The notes below the pieces were generated by a model that did no database searches, was not told the DNA's origin, and worked only from the letters and a program-made list of their open reading frames with translations. 64,000 nt of DNA, from the NCBI RefSeq assembly GCF_001640805.2, contig NC_066844.1, forward strand, positions 7,844,053 through 7,908,052, written 5' to 3'. The DNA is from Lates calcarifer (Eukaryota; Chordata; Actinopteri; Centropomidae). The position numbers and the translations under genes are program-made. This document shows positions 52,401-64,000 of the stretch, one piece after another. Within the stretch, counting starts at the first letter, position 1; each line of letters starts with the position of its first letter.

Positions 52401-55125
52401 ATCTTTAAAAAGGACCAAGTCAGATAGCTGCACACCTGTCATGACAAAAGCTTGGTACAAACCTATCCAGTCCATACTACATCCACAAAATGTGGCAGAC
52501 TTCACCTTCTCTCACTCTTTCCTCCCCTCCTGCCCTCATCAGTCTCTCCTGATCCTGCCCCTGCTGCTAGCTGAGTGGGAGGGCTGGAGGGCTGCACAGC
52601 CTCTGCATGGCAAACAGTTCAAGGGGAAGGAGGAGGGGAGACAAAGCACTGATGTAAGTGATTCCATTAGAGGGCGTTGACACTGGCATTACAGGCTATT
52701 GACACGGCCACAGGTATTAATAACATAATGAGGGTGTTAAACTGTCACAGTGCGCTTGGTTAACACGGTGTGTGTCTGTTAAATGTGTGTGCGTGCTCTC
52801 CAAAGGTCTGTCTTGTGCAACACTGGTCACGTGTACCACAGTGAGGATGCTCTGAATGGACATGGAGCAAGAAAAGACAGAGGTACAGAGGGAGAGAAAT
52901 GATGTTGCATTGTCTTAATGGATCAGAGGTAGAGGGTGTCCATTAGAAAAGAAAAAATGTCTCCTCTTATCAGACCTCACAGCTGTGTTAGTGCAGCTAC
53001 AGTAAGGTCACTGTTACAGATACATGTCTGCTGTTGTTCCGATGTCCGAGAGACCGGCAGTCCGACAATCAATCTTTACACCATTTTCTCTTCCTTGGTG
53101 CCCTTGACAAGGCGAAGCTTATCCTAAGTCGGAAAAGTACATCATTTGTTATCTCAGCTGACATGTCTTTACCCCCTCTATTCATTATACTTTCAAGAAC
53201 TCTTAAAAAAAACATATTCTTCTATACTTTCATTAAAGCCACACAATGTTCTTCCTCCTTTGAAAGCCACCAACATATTGAAATGCAAAGCTACACTGCA
53301 GCACAGAGTAGATGTCAAACATATTACTTATCAAAGCTTACATAATACATTTTCTGATGTGCCACCATTCGGGGGCAATACATAAATTACATTTTTACTG
53401 CAGTTAACAGCAGCCTGAATATGCTGTAGGCCAAGAGGGCTCTTTGTTATCTTTTTTTGGGTGCATCTTTTTGACTGCTCACCCAACCTTGACCAACTAT
53501 ATACTGTTTGAAACACAAAGCTTCACAATTCTGCCTGTTTTGACATGCTGAAAGAACCTCAACCATACAACACTAGATACCACTAGATACACAGTCTTTG
53601 TATTTGCAAGATAAAAAAGCGTTTAACAAATGTAAATTTGTAAATCATTAGCACCTAGTTTGTGGCAACTGCTCATGTGCATTGCTTGGTAAAGACACAG
53701 AATTAGCACAGATGACTCTGCCTTGTGCTGTGTGCTTTTGACACAGTTGACAATGTTGACATGTAGTAGATGTTTTGAGTTAGGGACCACATTTGATGAT
53801 TTTTACCCAAAATGAATATTTTGAAAATTAACATAGCAGAAATGACTGCACTGCAGTATCTTGACATTGCGGTCTGTTCTCATTCAGTAGCTCAATTGCA
53901 CACAGAAAAACACTCTCTAAGATTGCACACTATTTGCTGAATAAATCGAAGTGGAATAACAATACAGCCTTTTTGGATGAGAGCATTGGCGAGCTGTGTC
54001 GTTGCAGATTGGGTGTGCATTTCATCTGCTTCGCCATCACCTTCTGTGTATGCTGTGCTCATCTTCTCTCAACCTTTCGTTCCCTCTGCTTGCCATTCTG
54101 TGCTGCAATCTTTATCACTGCTTTTCTAAAAATCCAGATCTATAAATCAGCTCCTCTCCTTTTGTGACGACCTCTGCCTCGTTTCCGGTTAGCTGCCATC
54201 TCTTCTCAGTCAGTGCTATCAGTTCTCGCTCCCGATATCCTGGCTCCTCCCTCCCCTTTCTCTGCTCATCTCCTTCCTTTATCTTCTGTATCGTCCTCTC
54301 TCTTAAACTCTATTTTGCCTGCCTCTCCATCTCTTTTGTATCTTTCATCTTTCTCTCCCTGTCTATCCCTCGCCTCCTTCTCTAGCTCGGGAGCTAGTGT
54401 GACTGCAGTTGTGACCTACTTAGCGGTACTGCTGCTGCTGCTGTTGCTGCTGACTGGCATGGTTGAGTGTTGGCATAGTGATGTAGGCACCAGAGAGGTT
54501 CCCATCATGGGCACTGCCAAAAGAAACTCACCAAGCACCGTGAGACACAGAAAAACCTTCAAACCGCTCACCCTGCATCTGTGTGTCTCCTGACCTGGTG
54601 AAAAATCTCCAGCAGCAAATAAAGCAACATATCCACCATTTTACAAGACAACTTATTGCATATCTAAAAAAAATATATATACTATAATACTAATACTTTC
54701 TGCATAGTCTGAAATACCTGTGATTTGGTCCATTCTAGAGATGTCTACCAGTGTAATTTGAGACTCATTACATGTCCCCCCCCAATAATGAAAGTCATTT
54801 ACTGAAATTAGATTGTTTCATTTAGGTTCGCATATTGTTAGATGCTTTGGACTGAAAATGGCAATCTGCTGGACCCATTTGTATGTCCATCTGTAGGTAA
54901 CAATCTTCATTGTCTGTTCAATCACACTGACTATCACTGCTAATGCTAGCCGCATGTCCTTTATTTATCACAAACAAACCCATGGTGCAGACAAACCCCT
55001 GCCTCTGATAGCCAGAGACATACAACTCATTGCTCCCTGTTCACTGAGGATTTTTCCAAGGAAAAGGTTTACTAAACACTGGGTGCTTAGAACAGAAAAT
55101 GCACTGATTCAAGTGATTCAACCCA
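49441..55125. other. Non-coding region, no gene recognised
   Basis: It has TG/CA tracts near 49470-49490 and 49875-49892, CT-rich tracts near 49618-49645 and 54160-54390, and an imperfect (CTG)n at 54429-54452. No frame resembles a known protein. Confidence 0.65.
54429..54452. repeat. Imperfect (CTG)n trinucleotide run
   Basis: Eight CTG/TTG units in total; in one frame these give a Leu run. The surrounding open frame is CT-rich and not conserved. Confidence 0.85.
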
Positions 55126-55128
55126 AGA

Positions 55129-55348
55129 GTTTGCATGTTCTCTCTTTTCTCCTGGGTATTCCGGCTTCCTCCCACGGTCCAAAGACATGCAGGTTAGGTT
55201 AATTAGTGACTCTAAATTGCCTGTAGGTGTGAATGTGGGCATGAATGGTTGTCTCTTTGTGTCAGCCCACTGATAGACTGGCGACCTGTCCAGAGTGTAC
55301 CCCACCTCTCACCAAATGTCAGCTGGGATTGTCTCCAGCCCCCACTAC
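55129..55348 (+). mobile_element. Teleost retroelement 3' fragment (LINE/SINE tail)
   Basis: Contains GTTTGCATGTTCTCTC, TCCGGCTTCCTCCCACGGTC, CAAAGACATGCAGGTTAGGT, TAATTAGTGACTCTAAATTG, CTGATAGACTGGCGACCTGT, CCAGAGTGTACCCCACCTCT and TCAGCTGGGATTGTCTCCAG. I recognise this as one of the commonest dispersed sequences in fish genomes, shared by the 3' ends of some LINEs (Maui/L2-like) and their SINEs. The class label is from memory; the identity as an interspersed repeat is firm. Confidence 0.85.
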
Positions 55349-58300
55349 AACAGACAGTGATATAGACTGTTGAATCTAATTAGCTGAATGATGTTTGCAA
55401 GATAATCTCTAATTTCTTTATTACAAAATGTGTACAGTTCAATCAGAGTTGTTCATCACAGAGGCCCAGAATTCAGACATGAATTTCAAAAGGTCTCCAA
55501 TAACTTTCTTGCACTCACTGTTTTGTCCCTTGTGGCACCAAATTGTTTAAAACAGAAACTTATCTGTCCACTTTTTGACCCGGGTCTGTTTGTTTCTCTC
55601 AGTTCTCACAACTCACAGCGGGACCGCACTGGGAGCATGAGGAAGTGAGGGTTCATCAGGAAGGGAAAACAAGTAACACTTCACTGCTTTGTTTTTTTTC
55701 CTCTATCTCTCCAGACATATAGGTCTATATCGAAAGCAAACTGCCTCTACAAAAACAGCAGTTGAACCGAGAGGAGAATTAATGAATAACGCTCCACCAT
55801 AAACACAAACGTGCACAATCATCCTTACCCAAACCATTGCAGGGAACCCCGGGAATTGTGTAAATGACACATGAGATGCTGCTGAGCTGTGTTTTCTCAG
55901 CTCTGCTCTGTACCTGCACTTGTCAGTTACAATCCATAGTCGTACGTGAATCAGCAATCGAGGCACAGTTCCGTTTGTTTCAATGGAAACCCAGAAAAAA
56001 CTGCAAACAGTGTAGGTTTACAGGATGATGTTTGCACGGGTTTGTTTGTGCTCATGCATGTGTGTATACATGATTGTGTGAGATTGTGCATGCATGGCTG
56101 CATATGTATGTGGTGACAAATGCAGCTCCCCTGTTATAGGTTGAAGTGCATTTTCCTGTCACTTCCTCTGTTTTCTTGCTGGCAGGATTGTGTGACCTAC
56201 TCCAGATGTTGTGCTAATGAGCTGGGACATTAGTGCCACCTTGTCATACCATGTACATTAATTTAGAGTAACAAAGCTCTTTTTTGTTTGTTTTCCTGTC
56301 GGTAACCACAGAGAATTTTTATGATGCCTCTCTCCAGTCTTTTTTCCACCCTTTTTAACAGTTAAGGAAGCCATATTCATAAATTTCCTAATGTCTACAT
56401 TCCCTACCTCCGCAACTGTCCCCTGAAATCACCTCTATGCAAAGTCCTGTGCAATGTAGTTGGACAGAACAATATGTAAGAGGATCCAATTATCCAAATA
56501 GCCAAGTCATCAGAGACATTTTATGAAAATAACCACAGATCGTTCCTCCATAATGCTTCACTCCATAATGCTTCATTCATATGTGCATTAGAGGCACTCA
56601 CATGATTGCACTGCACGCAAGGAACAGGGTGGAGGAAGAAGGGAAGGAACACATTTCATTTCACAAATTTGCATGTGTGTTTCTGTGCCATTTACACATA
56701 AATCAGAGTGGACATGCTGCTGTACCCCTATGCCTATAGGTGATTGTGACTATACATGTCATTGTGCATGTACTACATACGGTATATTTGAACAAAAGTA
56801 TAAGCAGATATCACTAAGTAGAAATGCACTTTTTTACGTGAGAGCAGAGTTATCATGCCTCAGTGCCTCCAGCTCAGGCTTTACTCCCTGCATGCCTTGT
56901 TTCCTCATGCAGGACTGACTGTCACTATCCATCTATACACCCATTACGCAGGACCCCGCACAGAGCTCTTCTTTTCACTTGCCTGATTAAAACACACTAA
57001 TTAGCACGATACCACTCCAGGAAAATAGCGCTCACTTGATAGAAGCTGTGACACATACGCATAGTTCAAATACATTATAAAGGGTGTTTGTGGCATGTAA
57101 TTGGTCACATCCAACCTCTGGCTACACAATTTTCTTAGTCTTCCTCGATCTTTCTGGGGAAAAAAGGATACCCTGTGGTTCAAATGAAGGTCTGGTCAGG
57201 TTCTGTCAAACACCCTTGTAATTTATCTATAAGACCGTGATGGACCGTACTGTGGCTGTGGTGGTCCACGTACACTCCACAGCCTCCTGGCTCCCTATGA
57301 ATCATTAGTTTGGGGTGTGATTGGTTCTGTAGGAGTAGTGTTGCCACACAGAGTGCTCTCTGTTAAAAGGAGAATGTTAGTCAGCATAAATGGAGAGATA
57401 ATGATGGTGTAGCACAATGTGAGTGTTATTCCACCATAGGGATTTATACTCAGATTTATACACTACATCACTGCACTGCACCAGCAGTTGACACTGGTAT
57501 GTGTGAGAATGAGGATGGAGTACAACGTTATGACAATCAAACTATATTAATTGCCATTAGTGAAACTGATATTAGAGATATTAGTAAAGCAAATATGGTG
57601 GCAGTCCTCTCAAGTAAGTCAGCCGCAGTGGTAAGGCATTTCAGGACAAAGGAAGGTTGGCAAGGGAGAGGAAAGAGTGAGAATTGATCAAAAACGGCAG
57701 GTGAAAAGGAATGCGAAGTCATGTTGCTATAGCAACTAGCCATGCAGCCGAGGATAAAGGCTGGAGTTGCATGCAGTCCCTTTCTCTATCTCTCCCTCTC
57801 TCTCATCCCAGAAATATGAGCAGAGCCGCTGCTTGACCATCTGAGCAGCTTCCTTATGCTGTCGGTGCACAGATAACACATCAAGTATACTGTCCGTCTG
57901 ACTGTGTCATCTCACATTTACTCATGTGGGGGGGTGGGGGAGCACCTAAATCGCTCTATGATGTTTTTCTCGTTGCCGAAGCTAGAGAGTGGATCTTCCA
58001 GGATGGATCACATGCTAACCTACCCATTTGTATGCATGAGACAATGTTGCTGCCTATATCATTTCTAGAGGCAACTGCCTGCGTTATTGAATAATGGAGC
58101 CAGGGAGACTGCTGGTTGTTACAGCAGTACTGAAGCTCGGAAAAATATTCTCACTGCGGCAAGATGTACCTGTAGGATGGATAATACTTACACTAATATT
58201 AAAACTAATAGTTTATTCTTGGATAAAACAAACTCTGAATGCACCTGGCTTAGAGGGCTGTTTCAGTGAATGAGCCTTCAGTGATTTTGGACCCTACAAG

Positions 58301-60844
58301 AAGTCAAACATTTAGATTTAGTAACCCTGGAGGCTACAGAGATGTTTGCGTAACATTTTGTTTGATGCCATCTGTGTCCATATTTATGAGTTGAAAGAGA
58401 GGCAGCCGCATAAGCAGTGAGGCTGCAGTAATGACCGAGGCTGTGGGCTCCTTAATGAACAAGTATATGTTCACAGACTCGACACTTAGCTGACTGTCAC
58501 CTCAGCATGAAAGTGTTAATGTATAGCCTCCTGAACTAAAATCCCAAATATGAATCTGATGGCCTCATTCAGTCAGACATGGTTTGGCCACCCATGTTCC
58601 ATTAGGCCTGTCAGGCCTTCAGGCCCAAAACATACCAAACCACAGATTATTGTTCCCTGTTGCTTCCTCCTCTGAAACAGAGGATGACAGCTGCCATAGA
58701 GGCAAAATAACAAAGCCATAGGCAGGCTTTTAAATTCTCTTTTTCTCTATCTGTCTGAGGAGTGAAAGCAGGGGGTAGCCACTAATTCACTGGTCCCTCA
58801 CAACAAGTACTCATCACTTCTCTCTGTGTGATCAAAAGATACTTCAACCCATACAAACAAAATGCCTCAGTCTGATTTAAAAAGCTCAGGGCAAGTTCAA
58901 AGATCAGAAAAACAAGTGCCCACTGCAAAAAAAAAACAAAAACAAAAAACTAAGCAGTGCAAGGACCCGAGCATGCCGCATAAACACCAACCTGTTCTTA
59001 TTACTAAGGTAATTGACTAAGCTGACCTGGCAGCCATCTTGTTTAGAGACATCTGCTGAGGAATCCTTTGATGTGCCTGAGCAGTGATGGCAGCCCCCCC
59101 ATCCCATGAGCCCCTCTGTTTCTTCCTCCCTGCACATTGTGCCTCCCGAATATCAAAGGCTCCTTCGCTCTCTCCCTCTGCACCACCAACGATAATGAAA
59201 TTAAGTGAAAGTGTGACAAGCTGCAGCAATCACGTCCAAGAGGAGTCCAAGCCACGCCTGGGACGTCGGGAAGAGAAGGTGGAGAATGAGCAAAGATGAT
59301 TAGAACAAGCAGTAAAAGAGGGAAGAATTACAAAATCAAAGAGCTTGTTGCTTTACTGTGAACAGAGCACGAACCAATCTCACAAGGATGAACACGTTAT
59401 ATTTTGTTAACACAGCACAATAATTAGCAACCCCAAAGAACTAAAACTACAATTATTCTTAGTTGACTGGGCAGCACAGAGGTCTTGAGGCTAGGCTCAG
59501 CTGTGATAAAGAGTTGCTGAGCCAAGGTCCTGGGCTGTGCTAGGCTAAAAAACTAGCGGTCTGATGACCAATCTGGGAGGCAGCTGCCGAATAGAGGGAT
59601 GAGGGGATTAGGATGTGTTGGGTTTAATAATCTAGACATCATGGACCAAGATGACAGGGTGGGAAAGGAAGAAGACGATAGATAGCAAATGAGGAGGGAT
59701 CAACAGGGTGTAAGTAGAGGTCCAGGGATTACTGGATGGAGGTCACAGAAAGCTCTCACTCTCGCAGACTCAAGCACACATGTAGAAATCTCTTTCTTAG
59801 AGACAGACATGGAGCGTGGAACACATGGACTGAGCTCAGAGGGCAAAGACTTGACTTGACAGCCCTTGAAAAATGAAAAAAATATGAAATGTGAAGTGAG
59901 GGCTTTCTGTTTTAAGCATTCAGAGAATATATGGGACTATGTGAAAACCTTCAGCTGATGGATCATGAATTATAAGGCAAAATAGGAGAACATAAGGGCT
60001 TCTATTTTAAGAAGCTGGGGGGGCTTTTATGTCCCTTAGCAGAAGTCTGAAGATGCATTATTGAATAATAAGGACCATAAAGGCCATAAGACCAGAATAA
60101 ATGCATTCATTAAAGGAGTTAAAATGGTGGAAAGTGTCACTACCATCATCTGAATATTGCAGCATGAACACCTACAAGAAAAGACAGCATCTATTCAAAT
60201 CAGTCTCAGATGAGAAAAGCACTGAAATGCTGTCAACTGAGAGATGTGTTGTAATACTGGAGTTAAAATAAGCTGCAAACCACTGCCATTTTGATGACAT
60301 ATGAGGTTCATTTTAACATTTTCTAACTTCTTTGTGCCCATCAAGAGGAATGTCGGGTGTGGAGAGACACAGACAAATCATTTTACATTGTTATGCTCAC
60401 AAAATCTATTTAGCTAAATTTCATCAAAAATCTAACTGACAGTCACAGTCAAGTCAGCGCAATGATCCAATAAACTTCTTCATATTTTTGTACTGATGCT
60501 GTCAGATTCATACTGCTGGTAACTCAAACGAATATCTCAATAAATTCATGCAGTCAGGGATGTAATTTGTTTGGATTAGTAGGTGTATGTTTCACATTGA
60601 TATTCAGCAAACCTTCAGCTAAAAAGCAGCTACAGCAGCCATAATGAATGTTCATTGGCGACTTTGGGGTTAGCAGAACAAGCTGTAAACTCAATATTAA
60701 CATATTATCAGCTTGTATAGCTGCTATGGTGAATGTTTTGGCAAACAGCAATTTAGCCAACCAGCAGATATGAAACATTAATTTGGGTTCATGTTTCTGT
60801 CCACCTGGCAAATGTAAAACCAACATTTACCCTCCTTTTACATC
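55349..60844. other. Non-coding region, no gene recognised
   Basis: No recognised exon, repeat family or RNA. Only short low-complexity runs were seen: a C/G run near 57929-57940 and A-rich DNA near 58926-58950. Confidence 0.6.
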
Positions 60845-61064
60845 TGTCCACCAGCTAGCTGCTAACTTTTGTCTGCCCACTGATGGGTATGTTGGAAATG
60901 CCGCTGATGAAAGAGGTAAGGTGAAGCAAAACAATGTGCCGAAAGATGCTAAAAGAGTTGAGGCTACTTATCTGTGGGTTTGCCGTCATAACTGAGGTTG
61001 TTCACAGTGAACATAGTCATTTGATCCATTGTCAATATAAAACATTCATCAGTGCAGCTTTAAA
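60845..61064 (+). repeat. Interspersed repeat, copy 2 (partner at 40568)
   Basis: Begins CCACCAGCTAGCTGCTAACT, has CAAAACAATGTGCCGAAAGA then TGCTAAAAGAGTTGAG, and ends GATCCATTGTCAATATAAAA followed by CATTCATCAGTGCAGCTTTAAA. Same order and orientation as 40568-40855, but shortened in the middle. Confidence 0.7.
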
Positions 61065-61611
61065 GAAACATTACCTAAAAATCTAAAATCAAAGTCTCTA
61101 ACTGAAGGGTTGAAGTGTCAACTGATAATGTGTCAAATCAGATTTCCAAAGGGGGAAACGGTCAAATTGCAAATTATCATCTCGTCAAGTGGCCCAAAAT
61201 TACTAAAACTTCTGTAAATTGCGAATCCATAGAGACAGAATATCCTCTAATCCTGCTTGCTAAACATAAAACATCAAACGCTGAGAGCGTCTTGAGAAAT
61301 CCTCTGTATTTACGCTGCGGCACACACAACACCAGTCCCAGAGCTCTCCACTTAAGTTGCTCCATTTCCTATGTGACAATAGCTAAATGGGCTTCTATTG
61401 AGGACCGAGATGGGACACAGGGCAAGTGGCACGTCTCTCCGCCGCCTGTGGAGGGGCCCGACTGACAGATGGTTTATTTCCATTTGCTGAGGATGCTGAT
61501 AGGCTCTCTGGGCCGTGGCAAAAAGGGAAATACTATTCATACAGGCATATCAGCTCCAGACACTCGCCTGACTGAGAGTTATGCAGACATGTCAACTAAG
61601 CTGTCGTCAAA

Positions 61612-61634
61612 GAGAAAGAGAGAGACAGATAGAC

Positions 61635-61682
<48 letters not shown>

Positions 61683-61690
61683 AACAGAGA
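61612..61690. repeat. (GA)n-rich tract
   Basis: GAGA repeats interspersed with GACAGA units, giving an Arg/Glu-rich plus-strand frame that is low-complexity rather than a gene. Confidence 0.9.
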
Positions 61691-64000
61691 GAACGTCACA
61701 GAGAGGTGTTGTAGCACTGTGAGGTAAGTGGTTGGCCTAGCCAAAGGCGACACTACACTCAGGGGAATGGTGCATGAAATTCATACCCAGGGACATAAAT
61801 ATTTGATTGTGAGATTATACTTTACATCTATACGTCCACTTAGCTGAGCTGTGTTTAAGTGGTGGGCTGAAAGGCAAGTGATTGAGTATGATGGTATAGA
61901 GTGGTTGCTGTGGTGTGTGTGAGTGGCATTTGATTGCTTTCTGTGAGAGTTCGGGAGAGAAATTTATGTAAAATGTTTAGCGATGCACCTGAAATATTAT
62001 ATAAGTATTGTCAATTATTTAATGAACTTAAATCATGTGCACCAAGCTGAACTATTTGTGCATTCATTCTACCAGCCATATGACAAGACATACTCGTAGA
62101 GCAGTTTGAGTTTAGGAAATAATCACAGAGGCTATTAGCCAGTAACACAGGTATCAATCACAATCTGTCTACCTCTGTATGTCTCTGTGTCCTCTTCTCT
62201 CTTCTCTGTCACATCTGTTTGATCCCTAACAATGGATACTGTCATCAAATGACACTACGACATGAGAGACACTGTGGATACATGCTCCAGCTGTGAAGAC
62301 ATCAAACGGCTGTATGGGCATATACGACACCTAACAAATTGGACCATTTAGTTGATAATAAGTAATTAGGTTGTGTGTGTGCATTTTATGGAATTAGCTG
62401 TCTACAGTTTGTTCTGACAAACAGGGGGAAACAGGGTCCTCTTTCCACAATGAATGACTATTTTCCCAAACAACTCCACTGATAGCTCTGCCATTGAAAA
62501 TGTTCAAATTATAGTGTTGCTCTTTGTGTCCTGGTCATAATGGCCCTAATCCAGTAATGTCCTTGTACATTTATCTGTCACTTCAAGCAATGTATGAAGG
62601 GGAGACAGGCTAAAGGGGTATGTTATTAACTAATACCAAAGTTTATTTGACTATAAATATCGATTAATATTGGGATCATATCCCAATATCATATCATATC
62701 ATCAACAACATATGAAATCTGAATTTCACTCTGGTTTCTCTTGAAAAAAGCAGGCCTAAAATCATCCTGTAGATGTTTGAAATGAAGTGAAAAACAACAC
62801 AAGCGAGGCTGATGATGGAAGTGCTTCTGAGGCTCCCTACTGTTCTCTGCATTATAAGCCTTGGAAAACACATTTCATTATGTTTCCACCCACATTCTTC
62901 CCCCAAAACTCCTGCCAAACAATTTCCACAAAAAAAAAACCCCCAAAAAACTTAATATCCTCTAATGACGTTCTGGGCACTCTAATGGAACTAACAGCAA
63001 AACTGGAAAGACAGCAAAAGCTAAAACTTCATCACCAGTTGCTTCCATTTCACCGTTAAAGCCAAAATTACAAACGGACCATTAGCCTTTAATGTGGTCA
63101 ATCACGCAAATGGGCAGATTTATAATCGTAGTCTGTCTTTATAGGATAATGGCATCTGGACAGCAGGCTGGGGCAATGAACAAGAGGCACTGCGCCCGTG
63201 AGATATTCATTTTCATCAGTTGAAACATCCCTATCAATTTTGGTAACAGTGGTTAACAGGCAGCAACCTAAAACAGGGAAATCATAGTCTATATACCAGT
63301 CGTCATGAAGGGTAGAGGCACATAAGCAGTCATTATGACATTTCATCAATATTCTGCAATTTTACTTCCCAGTTCTTATAACACATATTGATTTTGCTCC
63401 AACAAGTAAATCCTGTCCCTGTTTCACGATACAGTTACATACAGTTCACAAAGGTCAGTTACAGCTGATTTGGTAATAGGGATGGGCAATATGGATGAAA
63501 GTCTGTAAACTTCATTTTAATGTCTAATATTTTGAAGTGGACATGACCAATATCATTACAGAATAAACAGATGTTTAGCTCCTCACTGATGAAGAAAATA
63601 CAGTTTTAATGGACAGAATCTGATGGAGAGAAGAGAGAATGATTTGAACTTCCTTTTATTTTTTCTCTCAGAGTATCCGTGCCTTTCCATGTGTTCCCAC
63701 TGCCTCTCAGAGTCGCCTCATTACTTAAACTTGTTCAATACACTGTATCAGTAATTAATCAGCAAAAACTTTTTTCATCATCTAAGCTGCATCATTTGCA
63801 TGATTTGAACTTCAATCTGTGCACTGAAGTTCTTACGCAAAAGCATGATGTTGGTGCCGTGCCCATCTGCCTCATTAGTAATTTCACTGCATCCCAAACA
63901 TTATGTTGTGCGTCTATAGAGAGTCCACTGGTGTACTGCTGGCCAGAATGAGAGTCTTTGCAATGAAGCAGACTGTGAGGGATTGATCCCCCTCAGTGCC
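61691..64000. other. Non-coding region, no gene recognised
   Basis: AT-rich with a short (TATCA)n run at 62679-62702. No exon, RNA or recognised repeat family was seen up to the end of the window. Confidence 0.6.

Noticed and set aside
61469..61714. 81-codon frame ending in Arg/Glu repeats
   Set aside because: The repeat-rich half is only translated (GA)n microsatellite; the first half has no recognised similarity.

Overview
The window is vertebrate nuclear DNA, most likely from a percomorph teleost fish. It has spliced exons, very long introns, many di- to pentanucleotide microsatellites and several short interspersed repeat families that I recognise from perch-like fish genomes. Nearly all long open frames are low-complexity or non-conserved chance frames.

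Only one protein-coding gene can be supported. It is the 5' half of slc12a5, the neuronal K-Cl cotransporter KCC2, on the minus strand. Five consecutive exons are present, named by homology to mammalian KCC2: exon 2 (27393-27493), exon 3 (26760-26897), exon 4 (12693-12839), exon 5 (4061-4115) and exon 6 (2891-3021). All have AG acceptors and GT donors, their phases are compatible, and joined they encode about 191 residues. These cover most of the cytosolic N-terminal tail and transmembrane helices 1 to 3. Exon 7 and everything downstream lie before base 1. The alternative first exon(s) were not found in the 36.5 kb upstream of exon 2, so they are either very divergent and short or beyond base 64000.

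Layout by region: 1-2890 is intron 6 with a foldback-type fish repeat; 3022-4060 is intron 5; 4116-12692 is intron 4, with a percomorph repeat, a (TAC)n(TAA)n tract and a nested palindromic repeat near 9.3-9.5 kb; 12840-26759 is intron 3 (13.9 kb), with a (TCATA)14 array, a repeat pair and a LINE remnant; 26898-27392 is intron 2; 27494-64000 is intron 1 and/or upstream intergenic DNA. That last part holds a decayed mariner-type transposase fragment, a LINE/SINE-like tail, further repeats, a composite (TA)n(GA)n tract, and GC/CpG-rich or CCAAT-containing patches that might be regulatory. No RNA gene, CRISPR array or prokaryote-like operon was seen, and no new biological system is evident. The best non-gene items are the nested palindrome at 9279-9529 and the CpG-rich patch at 49160-49440.
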